DNA of 10,591 nt, taken from Candidatus Sericytochromatia bacterium. Lineage in GTDB: Bacteria > Cyanobacteriota > Sericytochromatia > UBA7694. The notes beneath the pieces are model-generated. The model worked only from the letters and a program-made list of their open reading frames with translations. It made no database searches and was not told where the DNA came from. The stretch is from assembly GCA_913773825.1 (NCBI GenBank), contig CAJYHH010000517.1:1-10591 (forward strand), written 5' to 3'. Each line of letters opens with the position of its first letter. Position 1 is the first letter of the stretch. The translations under genes were made by a program, and so were the position numbers. Of the stretch, positions 1 through 6,388 are shown piece after piece.

Positions 1-16
1 CGTGATGGCAGTGAGT

Positions 17-44
17 TTGGATTAAAACAGGCGTGTGCTATATT
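17..44 (+). promoter_or_regulatory. sigma70-type promoter with extended -10, for the MNIO operon
   Basis: The -35 candidate TTGGAT (17-22) is followed after 16 bases by TATATT (39-44), which is preceded by TGC (36-38) and so forms an extended -10 (TGn). The predicted transcription start is near 50-52. It precedes a structured leader and the first gene of a close-packed plus-strand operon, as expected for the operon promoter. It is read from the sequence by eye, not mapped. Confidence 0.5.
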
Positions 45-50
45 ATGGGC

Positions 51-136
51 AAAACCTCCCTCGCTCTAGCTCGGGTGGGAGCAGCCAGCTAGAAAAAGCC
101 GGTAAAGTCCGGCAGAAAGCGCAGGTCTGCCAGAAA
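51..136 (+). promoter_or_regulatory. structured 5' leader with mutually exclusive hairpins
   Basis: Between the predicted start of transcription and the ATG at 137, three stems can be drawn. Hairpin A pairs CTCCC (56-60) with GGGAG (77-81). Hairpin B pairs GCCGG (98-102) with CCGGC (109-113). Hairpin C pairs GGCAGA (111-116) with TCTGCC (126-131). B and C share bases 111-113, so they cannot form together. C holds the only Shine-Dalgarno-like AGG (123-125) in its loop, 11 bases before the start codon. That layout suits a switch acting on translation of the first gene. I could not match it to a riboswitch class I know; the structure is seen, the regulation is inferred. Confidence 0.4.
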
Positions 137-643
137 ATGCAGTTTTTAGATAATCTGACGGGGCCCCAGTTTTTAATCTTCTACGCGATTGTTTTTGTGG
201 TGCTGCTGATCTTTACTGACTTTCGCGGTACCAAAGCGGTCTGGGGCTTTTTAATCAGCGAAGGGATTATTAATGCGGTGGCTATTATCAGAATGGCTGA
301 CTCTCTGGCTGAGGGCCACCGCAATGTGCTGTTTTTAGTCTTGTTTATGGTTGCGGCCAATCTGGTGTTTATTACTCGTCTGATTATTCGTCTGGCTCAA
401 GCCGTTAAAAGTGTCAGTGGGCGCACTGGCCGTCGCTCGGGCATAACGGGCAGTTCAGGTGGACGACACTCTAGCGGAGTGGGTGAAGCCGCCACAGCAG
501 GCTTTTTCTTTGGTTCCTGGGGAAGCGATAGCAGCGGTTCATCATGCAGCTCAGGTAGTTCTGACAGTGTCTCATCCTGTAGCTCTGGAAGCAGCTGTAG
601 CTCAGGGTGTGGGGGCTGCGGTGGCGGTGGTGGAGGCGACTAA
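137..643 (+). CDS. small membrane protein with Ser/Gly/Cys-rich tail, putative MNIO substrate
   Basis: This 168-residue protein has two hydrophobic segments (about 10-27 and 63-86), a basic stretch (91-110), then a low-complexity tail (about 127-168) of Ser and Gly with five Cys at 137, 148, 154, 158 and 161, ending CGGCGGGGGGD. No Cys occurs outside the tail. The opening with GPQFLIFY after a few residues resembles the start of TIGR04222-type membrane proteins, which I recall also end in Gly/Cys repeats and neighbour DUF692 genes; the middle does not obviously match that family. I chose ATG at 137 because the frame upstream (GTG at 35) would overlap the promoter and leader. The MNIO gene begins 11 bases after its stop, so the Cys tail is a plausible modification or metal-binding site on a membrane anchor. 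The function is inferred. Confidence 0.8.
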   Translation: MQFLDNLTGPQFLIFYAIVFVVLLIFTDFRGTKAVWGFLISEGIINAVAIIRMADSLAEGHRNVLFLVLFMVAANLVFITRLIIRLAQAVKSVSGRTGRRSGITGSSGGRHSSGVGEAATAGFFFGSWGSDSSGSSCSSGSSDSVSSCSSGSSCSSGCGGCGGGGGGD

Positions 644-654
644 TTCTGAGTCGC

Positions 655-1509
655 ATGTTTAACCCCCTTAGTCTGCAAAGCTTACCTCCACTCGGTGTGG
701 GACTGGGCTTTCGGGCTCCTTTTGCATCAGCGCTGTTAAAGACTGAGACCAAACATTCAGCTGTAGATTTTTTAGAAATCACAGTTGAACATTATCTGGA
801 TGTTGGGCCTGCTAAGCAACAGGAACTTTCTGCTTTAAAAGAACGCTATACCCTGATTCCCCATGGTTTAAATCTCTCTTTAGGCAGTGCTGAAGGTCTG
901 GATTTTGACTATCTCAAACAACTCTCCAGTCTGATTCAACAGCTTGATCCGCCCTGGTGGAGTGAACACGTTTGTTTTACCCGCGCGGGCGGCATTCAGA
1001 TTGGCCATCTGAGCCCTTTGCCGTTTAGTGCTGAAGCGCTGGACGTGCTGAGTGAAAATATTGAAACGGTGAAGCAACAGATCTCAACCCCGCTGATTCT
1101 TGAAAATATTACCTATATGCTCAGTCTTGGCGGTGAGCTGAAAGAAGCTGAGTTTTTAGCAGAATTGTGTAATCGTACTGGCTGTGGCCTGTTATTAGAT
1201 ATCACCAATCTGTATATCAATAGCGTGAATCATGCTTATGACGCCTATGCCTTCCTCGACAAACTGCCCTTAGATCAGGTTGTCCAGCTTCACTTTGTCG
1301 GAGGGCACAGTGAACAGGGCTATTTGATCGATAGCCATTCTCATCCGACTCCTGAACCGATCTGGGCGCTGATGGAAGAAGTTTTAAAACGTGCGCCAGT
1401 CAAAGGGGTGATTTTAGAGCGCGATGACAATCTGCCTACCTTTGAAGACTTAGTGTTTGAGCTAGAGCGGGCCCGTAAAATCGGTCAGCGTTATGGACGC
1501 TGGCCATGA
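655..1509 (+). CDS. DUF692 / MNIO-family multinuclear iron oxidase
   Basis: This is a 284-residue TIM-barrel-type protein of the DUF692 family (relatives MbnB, TglH, BufB), close to the family's usual length. Visible family motifs are EITVEHY (41-47), PHGLNLSLGS (69-78), WWSEHVCF (101-108), ENITY (150-154), LDITNLY with VNH (181-187, 191-193), LHFVGGH (212-218), IDSHSHP (225-231) and ERDD (255-258). Glu, His, Asn and Asp in these motifs are the kind that bind two or three irons in the family. Known members use O2 to rework Cys or Asn residues of peptides. ATG at 655 was chosen because the frame upstream (GTG at 607) runs through the tail of the preceding gene. No strong ribosome site sits at normal spacing: a GGAGG lies at 632-636, too far away. 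The stop overlaps the next start (ATGA), so translation is probably coupled. The substrate is inferred to be the preceding Cys-tailed protein. Confidence 0.92.
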   Translation: MFNPLSLQSLPPLGVGLGFRAPFASALLKTETKHSAVDFLEITVEHYLDVGPAKQQELSALKERYTLIPHGLNLSLGSAEGLDFDYLKQLSSLIQQLDPPWWSEHVCFTRAGGIQIGHLSPLPFSAEALDVLSENIETVKQQISTPLILENITYMLSLGGELKEAEFLAELCNRTGCGLLLDITNLYINSVNHAYDAYAFLDKLPLDQVVQLHFVGGHSEQGYLIDSHSHPTPEPIWALMEEVLKRAPVKGVILERDDNLPTFEDLVFELERARKIGQRYGRWP

Positions 1510-2084
1510 GTTTGCTGCAGCAACAGCAAATCTTAGCCAGACTGTTAACCGATGTTGAATTACGCCAACAATTTGAGCTGAATGGCCCTGCCACGCTCCT
1601 GTCATTGGGAATAAGCAATGCTGATGCCGACGCTTTATTGGCCCTTGCTCAGAGCCAGCTTAAACTTTTTGCTGATACTCTGCTGCAAAAACGCCTGCAC
1701 ATGATCACTAAAATGCTGCCGCGCAGTAGTCAGGCGATGGGAACAGAATTTAAGGCTTTGTTTAAACAATATGCCCAAACCCCACTACCTGATTTAGCGC
1801 AAAAACATCTTCAGGACGCTCTGCAATTTGTCAGCTGGCTACAGCTCAATTTGCCAGCAGAACAGGCCAGCTGGCGAGAATTATTGGACTACGAAGCGGT
1901 TGATTTAAAAACGCGTCTGCCAGGGCGGGGCCTGATTTTTAGACGCTATCACTTTGCGGTCTGGCAACAGGATATTGCTCAACAGAGCCCTGCTTTGTGT
2001 TTGTGGCTGAGGTTGAATCCTGGTGCTAACTGGTGGTATTTAAGACTACCCATTTGGTCTAATTTATACAAAGTCAAAGAGTAG
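1506..2084 (+). CDS. putative MNIO partner protein
   Basis: This 192-residue, mostly helical, soluble protein has no transmembrane segment. The first 70 residues (pattern LLTD-ELR-F and LLSLGI) look like a helical bundle. Residues 60-130 (KR-----LP, then MGTEF-ALFKQYA, HL-DAL-FVSWL and LLDYE) recall the helical domain of DUF2063-type proteins such as BufC and MbnC, which deliver substrate to MNIO enzymes. The C-terminal third is rich in Trp and Arg. The start ATG overlaps the stop of the MNIO gene by four bases, the usual arrangement for an MNIO and its obligate partner. The family assignment rests on layout and weak similarity seen by eye. It could instead be an unrelated protein of the same operon. 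Confidence 0.75.
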   Translation: MSLLQQQQILARLLTDVELRQQFELNGPATLLSLGISNADADALLALAQSQLKLFADTLLQKRLHMITKMLPRSSQAMGTEFKALFKQYAQTPLPDLAQKHLQDALQFVSWLQLNLPAEQASWRELLDYEAVDLKTRLPGRGLIFRRYHFAVWQQDIAQQSPALCLWLRLNPGANWWYLRLPIWSNLYKVKE

Positions 2085-2094
2085 GCATATAATC

Positions 2095-2730
2095 ATGATT
2101 GGTCCAAGCCCTGATAATCCTCATCCGATGGCGGGTTTTCCGCAGGTTTGTTTTATCAAAAATACGGTGAAAAATCCCCAGATTGAAATTGGTGATTATA
2201 CTTATTACGACGATCCCGAAGATTCAGAGAACTTTGAACGCAATGTGCTCTATCTCTATCCCTTTATTGGCGATAAGCTGATGATTGGCAAGTTTTGCGC
2301 CATTGCCCACGGGGTTAAATTTATTATGAACGGCGCCAATCATAAGATGTCGGGCCTTTCGACTTATCCGTTTCAGATTTTTGCTCAGGGCTGGGAAAAA
2401 GTTATGCCCCAGCCTGGGGACTTGCCGTTTAAAGGCGATACGGTGATTGGGAACGATGTCTGGTTAGGTTATGAAACGATGGTAATGCCGGGGGTGAAAA
2501 TTGGCAATGGCGCCATTATTGCGGCTCGCTCCGTGGTGACCAAAGATATCCCGGCTTATACCATTGCGGGTGGCAATCCTGCCCAGGTGATTAAACAACG
2601 GTTTTCAGATGATAAGATCAAGCGACTTGAAGCTCTAGCCTGGTGGGACTGGTCAGCAGAAAAGATTACTCAGCATTTAGAACGGATTGTGGCAGGGGAT
2701 ATTCAGGCTTTAGAAGAGGCTCTTGAGTGA
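2095..2730 (+). CDS. Vat-like (XAT family) hexapeptide-repeat acetyltransferase
   Basis: This 211-residue protein matches the Vat/CatB group of xenobiotic acetyltransferases along its whole length. It has the N-terminal GDYTYYDD (33-40), YPFIGDKLMIGKFC (55-68), MNGANHKMSG (78-87) carrying the expected catalytic His83, and STYPF with GWEK. It then has GDTVIGNDVWLG with left-handed beta-helix hexapeptide repeats, IAGGNPAQVIKQRF, and a C-terminal WWDW helix. Vat enzymes transfer acetyl from acetyl-CoA to streptogramin A, and related proteins have other acceptors. The gene starts 10 bases after the preceding stop, with a weak AGG nine bases before the ATG, so it is probably cotranscribed with the MNIO genes. 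The native acceptor is unknown; a role in resistance or in modifying a product of this operon is inference. Confidence 0.9.
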   Translation: MIGPSPDNPHPMAGFPQVCFIKNTVKNPQIEIGDYTYYDDPEDSENFERNVLYLYPFIGDKLMIGKFCAIAHGVKFIMNGANHKMSGLSTYPFQIFAQGWEKVMPQPGDLPFKGDTVIGNDVWLGYETMVMPGVKIGNGAIIAARSVVTKDIPAYTIAGGNPAQVIKQRFSDDKIKRLEALAWWDWSAEKITQHLERIVAGDIQALEEALE

Positions 2731-2747
2731 GTAAAGATTTTAAAAAC

Positions 2748-4727
2748 TTAGTCTTCGGTGCGCAGCATCTGCTGCAGCAGTTCAAGCAGGGCATCGGGCC
2801 TAAAAGGTTTGTGAATAAACGCTTCGCCGGTTTCGATTTTGCCTTCTTGAAACAGGACGTCATCAGAATAACCTGACATATACACAACTTTAAGGCCTGG
2901 AATGCGCTTAAGTAGCGTTTCGGCCAGTTCACGGCCACTCATGCCGGGCATCACTAAGTCAGTTAATAAAAGATCGACGCCAACCGCATTGTCTTGAATC
3001 AGATTTAAAGCACTTTGGCCATCAGAGGCTGTCAACACGCGATAGCCGGCTTTTTCAACCACTTTAGCAAGCAGTTTGCGTACGGCGGGTTCGTCTTCGA
3101 CCAGCAGTAAGGTTTCGGTGGGCAAAAGCTGTGCCTGATAAGGCTGAGTTTCTTGATCCTGATCGGGTTGTTCGGGGGTTAAGGGCAAATAGACCTTAAA
3201 GACAGTGCCTTCGCCAGGTTCAGACTCGACCTGAATATCCCCCAGACTTTGTTTGACAATCCCATAGCTGGTCGCTAAGCCTAAACCTGTGCCCTGGCCT
3301 TTTTGTTTGGTGGTGTAAAAAGGTTCAAAAATTCGTCCAAGAACTTCTGGTGCCATACCGTGACCGGTGTCCTGAATCGCAAATAAAGCGTAAGGGCCGG
3401 GGGCCAGCTCTGAATCATTGCTTACCCCAGGCTCTGAAACCATTTTTGTTTCGACAATCAAACTGCCGCCTTCAGGCATGGCGTCACGGGCATTAACCGC
3501 CAGATTCATAATCACCTGATCGATCTGGCCAGGGTCAGCTGTAATCGTGAGATCATCCGGGTAAAGATTGAGTTTGAGATGAATATGTTCGCCAATCAGG
3601 CGCTCAAGCAGTTTGACCATGCCTTTGACGCGAGCATTCAGATCAATCACGCGGGGCTGTAAAAATTGCTGGCGTGAAAATGCCAGCATCTGGCGGGTTA
3701 AATCAGCAGCTCGGCTGGCGGCTTCTAACATCTGAGCCACATGGCGGCGAATATCTTCAGTGCTGTCAGTGTGGTGATTAAGCAGTTCGCCATAGCCAGA
3801 AATAACCGTGAGCAGGTTGTTAAAGTCATGGGCGACACCGCCTGCCAGACGTCCCAGAGCTTCCATTTTTTGGGACTGTAGCAGCTGCTCCTGGGTCTGG
3901 CGCAGGGTGGCAACCGTTTCAGCGACTCGGCGCTCAAGCTCTTCATTGATACGCAGCAGGGCGTCTTCAGCATTTTTCTGGGCGGTAATGTCAGCTGAGA
4001 TTCCCAGCAGATAAATCGGTTCGTTATTATCGTCAAGAATCGGGATTTTTTTGGTGTGCAGCCAGCGTAAACCATGGCGGGTTTCTAAGGGCTCTTCGGG
4101 AATATCGACAACGGTTTTGCCAGCTAAAGTCTCGCGATCGCGAGTCATAAAAAAATCAGCCTGTTCTTTAGGAAACAGATCATGATCATTGCGGCCAAGC
4201 AGCTCTTCTTGCGGAATGCCTAACAGTCGCTCACCGGCTTTGTTAAAGCGCTGAAAACGCAGGTCCCGAGCTTCTTTGACAAAGATCATGTCGGGGATAT
4301 TTTCAATAATGCTGTCCAAAAAACGCGCGGTTTGCTGCAGAGCATCGGTTTGTGGGCCAGGTGGCGTCAGGGTGACCATTAAGCCCACATCAAGCTGTTG
4401 GCAACGGCAGGTAATCGGGCGGTTGCCGCGCTGAAACAGCCCTGGTGGCACAATGCCGGATTGCAGGGTTTCAAATTGAGCCTGAGAACAAAGCCCGCTA
4501 GCGGGCAAAGAATCACCTACGGCTAACTGATCCAGCATATTGCTGGCGGCTGGATTAATCAGCAAAACGTCACCTGCTGGACTGAGGAGTAATAAACCCT
4601 CTGTCCAGGCATCACTGGCTGCGCTAAAAACCTGAGTATGCAAATCAGCAGCTGACTGCTTAGCTGAAAACGGTGGATTAGGAGCTTGAGAGACTGGGGC
4701 CTGTGTAAACTCTTGAGGCGTGGGCAT
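2748..4727 (-). CDS. soluble hybrid sensor histidine kinase (PAS-PAS-HisKA-HATPase-REC)
   Basis: This 659-residue kinase has no membrane segment or signal peptide, so it should be cytosolic. Domains in order: a degenerate PAS-like region (about 30-120), a clear PAS domain (about 132-250, with ENIPDMIFVKE and ISADIT), a coiled coil (251-288), and HisKA with the phosphoacceptor His300 in VAHDFNN. An HATPase domain follows (about 398-517) with N-box Asn408/Asn412, DTGHG (Asp453) and GTGLGLA. The C-terminal receiver (about 537-655) has VEDEP, phospho-Asp590 in LLTDLVMPG, Ser618 and Lys640 in HKPF. All residues for the full phosphorelay are present. No output domain is visible, so a separate phosphotransfer partner is expected. 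The gene converges on the Vat-like gene with 17 bases between the stops, and is divergent from the di-iron protein gene. The start has a poor ribosome site. The signal is unknown. Confidence 0.93.
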   Translation of the reverse strand: MPTPQEFTQAPVSQAPNPPFSAKQSAADLHTQVFSAASDAWTEGLLLLSPAGDVLLINPAASNMLDQLAVGDSLPASGLCSQAQFETLQSGIVPPGLFQRGNRPITCRCQQLDVGLMVTLTPPGPQTDALQQTARFLDSIIENIPDMIFVKEARDLRFQRFNKAGERLLGIPQEELLGRNDHDLFPKEQADFFMTRDRETLAGKTVVDIPEEPLETRHGLRWLHTKKIPILDDNNEPIYLLGISADITAQKNAEDALLRINEELERRVAETVATLRQTQEQLLQSQKMEALGRLAGGVAHDFNNLLTVISGYGELLNHHTDSTEDIRRHVAQMLEAASRAADLTRQMLAFSRQQFLQPRVIDLNARVKGMVKLLERLIGEHIHLKLNLYPDDLTITADPGQIDQVIMNLAVNARDAMPEGGSLIVETKMVSEPGVSNDSELAPGPYALFAIQDTGHGMAPEVLGRIFEPFYTTKQKGQGTGLGLATSYGIVKQSLGDIQVESEPGEGTVFKVYLPLTPEQPDQDQETQPYQAQLLPTETLLLVEDEPAVRKLLAKVVEKAGYRVLTASDGQSALNLIQDNAVGVDLLLTDLVMPGMSGRELAETLLKRIPGLKVVYMSGYSDDVLFQEGKIETGEAFIHKPFRPDALLELLQQMLRTED

Positions 4728-4755
4728 CTTGCCGTCCGACTTCTAGATACGTCAC

Positions 4756-4764
4756 ATTTTATCA
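4756..4764 (-). promoter_or_regulatory. extended -10 element upstream of the hybrid kinase gene
   Basis: On the minus strand TGATAAAAT reads as TGn plus TAAAAT, a good extended -10, with the predicted transcription start near 4749 and a leader of about 22 bases. A weak TTGCAA lies upstream at 20-base spacing and is unlikely to matter. Called by eye only. Confidence 0.35.
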
Positions 4765-4820
4765 TGATTATGTCAGCTGTGTTGCAATGTTCTGCTAAGT
4801 TCTTGTCTAACTTTACAGAT

Positions 4821-4842
4821 AACTTGACGGGAATCAAGTTAT
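4821..4842. promoter_or_regulatory. FNR-type palindrome in the divergent promoter region
   Basis: An 8-base perfect inverted repeat, TAACTTGA (4821-4828) and TCAAGTTA (4835-4842), has six bases between the arms. Its core, TTGAC-GGGA-ATCAA (4825-4838), matches the FNR/Anr consensus TTGAT-N4-ATCAA at nine of ten positions. It sits between the divergently read hybrid kinase and di-iron protein genes. A TATGCT at 4883-4888 could be the -10 of the plus-strand gene, which would place the box near -63, a position used by FNR-class activators. A Crp/Fnr-family gene lies about 1.5 kb away. The palindrome is seen; its binding protein is inferred. Confidence 0.5.
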
Positions 4843-4944
4843 CGAAATTGTTTCAATCAATGTTGTTAAGCCTGTTCAAAACTATGCTGAGTGTAAGCAT
4901 TTGACGCTTAGCATCAAGGCCTCAGGGCCAGAAGAGAGACTCTT

Positions 4945-6081
4945 GTGATACAAAGCTTTGACAGACCGATTGAAATTGCAGAAGATACTTACTGGGTCAG
5001 CCAGCGTGATCCCCATTCACTTTTACAGGTAAACGCCTATTTACGACGCTTTCGCGGGGCGCATAAAACAATTAATTATCTAATTGACCCAGGCCCGCTG
5101 GAATTTTTTTCTGAAATATCCAGCAAAATTGCCAATGTCGTTCAAGATGTGCGTAATATCCAAATGTATTCAGTCAATCACCAGGACCCCGATGTCGGCA
5201 TGAACGCGACATTTTTATCGCGCCTTAATCCCCGTTCCGTTTGCCTTTGTACTGAAGATACCTGGCGTTTAGTCCGTTATTTTGAAATCCCCAAACAAAG
5301 TTATAAAAACGTCTATAGTTTTTCTGAAAAACGGGTTTCTTTGGCGACAGATACCAACCATGTGCTGGAATTTATTCCCACACCCTATTGTCACTTTGTA
5401 GGCGCTTTTGCTGTTTATGATCGACATTCAGGCCTGCTGTTTACAGGTGATCTCTTTGGCGGGCTTAATCCCCCTGGTGATTTGAGTCTGTATGCCACAG
5501 AAGCGCACTGGGAAGGAATTAAAACGTTCCATGAAATTTATATGCCGTTTAATCAGCCTGTCAGAGCAGCCATTGATGCTATTCGTAGACTTTCACCCCA
5601 GCCTCGCGCAATTGTGCCTCAACACGGCGCGATTTTAACCGGCCCGATTATGGATGAGTTTTTGGACCGACTCTATAATCTGCCTTTAGGCTTTGATTTA
5701 CAGGTTGAAGAAAAGCCCGATGAAGAACTCAGAGCTTATACCCAGATTTTAAATACGCTTTATCAGCGCTTTGTGTCAGTCACGGGCCCAGAAGAAGCTG
5801 AACTCTTATTTGATTTTAGCCGCCGTGAGCAAGAACTTTTGCAGTTAGTGGATATGGACATCCGCGGTGTTAACGGCGTCAGACGTCATGCTTCACGGGC
5901 GCTTGAGCTGTTTTTACATCAGGTCTCCAATTTTTATGACCGCAATTTGTTTAACGAACTGCGCTCACTGGCGATTAAAGAAACGGTGTTACACCGCCTG
6001 CCCTTACCCATGGATGCGCTGTACCACAACAGTGATTATCAAGACCCAGGCTTTTCATTGACTGAAACCCTGATTCAGTAA
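4945..6081 (+). CDS. flavodiiron-like metallo-beta-lactamase-fold protein, ODP-type oxygen-binding candidate
   Basis: This 378-residue cytosolic protein has a metallo-beta-lactamase fold in its first 250 residues. Metal ligands as in flavodiiron proteins are visible: His79, Asp81 and Asp83 in NHQDPDVG, His150 in TPYCHF, Asp169 in LLFTGDLFGG, and His227 in VPQHG. The ligand-motif His that follows the Asp in many flavodiiron proteins is Val84 here. No flavodoxin domain follows. Instead residues 255-378 form a helical extension that I do not recognise. Flavodoxin-free relatives (ODP, studied in Treponema) bind O2 at a di-iron centre and act as sensors. The start is GTG at 4945 behind purine-rich AGAGAGA; an in-frame TAG at 4909 limits extension upstream. 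The FNR-type site upstream suggests oxygen-linked expression. An enzymatic oxygen- or NO-reductase role is less likely without a flavin domain. Confidence 0.78.
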   Translation: MIQSFDRPIEIAEDTYWVSQRDPHSLLQVNAYLRRFRGAHKTINYLIDPGPLEFFSEISSKIANVVQDVRNIQMYSVNHQDPDVGMNATFLSRLNPRSVCLCTEDTWRLVRYFEIPKQSYKNVYSFSEKRVSLATDTNHVLEFIPTPYCHFVGAFAVYDRHSGLLFTGDLFGGLNPPGDLSLYATEAHWEGIKTFHEIYMPFNQPVRAAIDAIRRLSPQPRAIVPQHGAILTGPIMDEFLDRLYNLPLGFDLQVEEKPDEELRAYTQILNTLYQRFVSVTGPEEAELLFDFSRREQELLQLVDMDIRGVNGVRRHASRALELFLHQVSNFYDRNLFNELRSLAIKETVLHRLPLPMDALYHNSDYQDPGFSLTETLIQ

Positions 6082-6111
6082 ACCTCCAACAGTTGCTTAG
6101 AATGCTCTCCT

Positions 6112-6163
6112 TCACTCTTCGACATTCCCTGCGGGATCCGCACTAAGTGCTACAGAGTGACAA
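6112..6163 (-). repeat. palindromic intergenic repeat, copy 1
   Basis: Copy 1 reads on the minus strand from TTGTCACTCTGTAG to ATGTCGAAGAGTGA. Its ends pair perfectly over seven bases (TCACTCT 6112-6118 with AGAGTGA 6154-6160). Inside are two small hairpins, TCCC-TGC-GGGA (6126-6136) and GCAC-TAA-GTGC (6140-6150), giving a three-way or cruciform shape. It lies just after the di-iron protein gene and shares its ends with copy 2, in inverted orientation. It looks like one member of a dispersed, non-coding genomic repeat family. Confidence 0.6.
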
Positions 6164-6179
6164 GGTTTCTACTAAAATT

Positions 6180-6249
6180 TTGTCATGCTGTAGGCGTTAG
6201 CCGGACGAAAGTGCCCTTGGGGTATCGCGTAGCGATTGTCGAAGCATGC
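6180..6249 (+). repeat. palindromic intergenic repeat, copy 2
   Basis: Copy 2 runs from TTGTCATGCTGTAG to TTGTCGAAGCATGC. The end stem is CATGCT (6184-6189) with AGCATG (6243-6248). Internal hairpins are GGC-GTTA-GCC (6193-6202) and ATCGC-GTA-GCGAT (6224-6236). Compared with copy 1 the first 14 bases and the last ten or so align, while the middle is longer and different. Two base pairs of the end stem differ between copies with both partners changed, so pairing is kept. Bases 6250-6318 after it show nothing I can name. Confidence 0.6.
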
Positions 6250-6318
6250 GGGTTACAACTTACATGAGATATAGCTTTCGAGCGTTTTGAACATAAGTCA
6301 TATCCTGCAATTTTTCAT

Positions 6319-6348
6319 AAAAAAAGCTGTGTTCTGAGTGAACACAGC
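6319..6348 (-). terminator. Rho-independent terminator of the Crp/Fnr gene
   Basis: On the minus strand a perfect nine-base stem (GCTGTGTTC at 6326-6334 with GAACACAGC at 6340-6348, five-base loop) is followed directly by seven T. It lies about 40 bases after the stop of the Crp/Fnr gene. The other side of the stem lacks a T run, so it acts mainly in the minus direction. A small inverted repeat CCTAT/ATAGG (6356-6369) lies between it and the stop codon. Confidence 0.85.
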
Positions 6349-6388
6349 CAGGGAACCTATTTGTATAGGCTAGGTTGAGAACGACAAC

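Noticed and set aside
35..136. N-terminal extension of the Cys-tailed protein from GTG at 35
   Set aside because: It would overlap the -10 element and the structured leader, and the residues look like a translated RNA structure. The ATG at 137 gives a family-like start just before the first membrane segment.
51..136. Leader as cobalamin or c-di-GMP riboswitch, or as an RNase P RNA fragment (TAAAGTCCGGC)
   Set aside because: Only short pieces look similar; the conserved cores of these RNAs are missing.
607..654. Upstream GTG start for the MNIO gene
   Set aside because: The extra 16 residues are the Gly-codon tail of the previous gene read in another frame, with a Trp/Arg-rich sequence unlike DUF692 proteins.
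2731..2747. Bidirectional terminator between the convergent Vat-like and kinase genes
   Set aside because: The 17 bases are A/T-rich but have no usable stem; a GCAGCA/TGCTGC stem lies inside the kinase gene and is too far from the T run.
3725..4075. Open frames antisense to or shifted within the hybrid kinase gene (also 3808-4014 and 4559-4837)
   Set aside because: They are out-of-frame shadows with no recognisable domain, inside a gene whose domains are complete.
4901..4917. Second FNR-like site, TTGA-N9-TCAA
   Set aside because: The spacing is nine bases instead of six and it lies too close to the start codon to be convincing.
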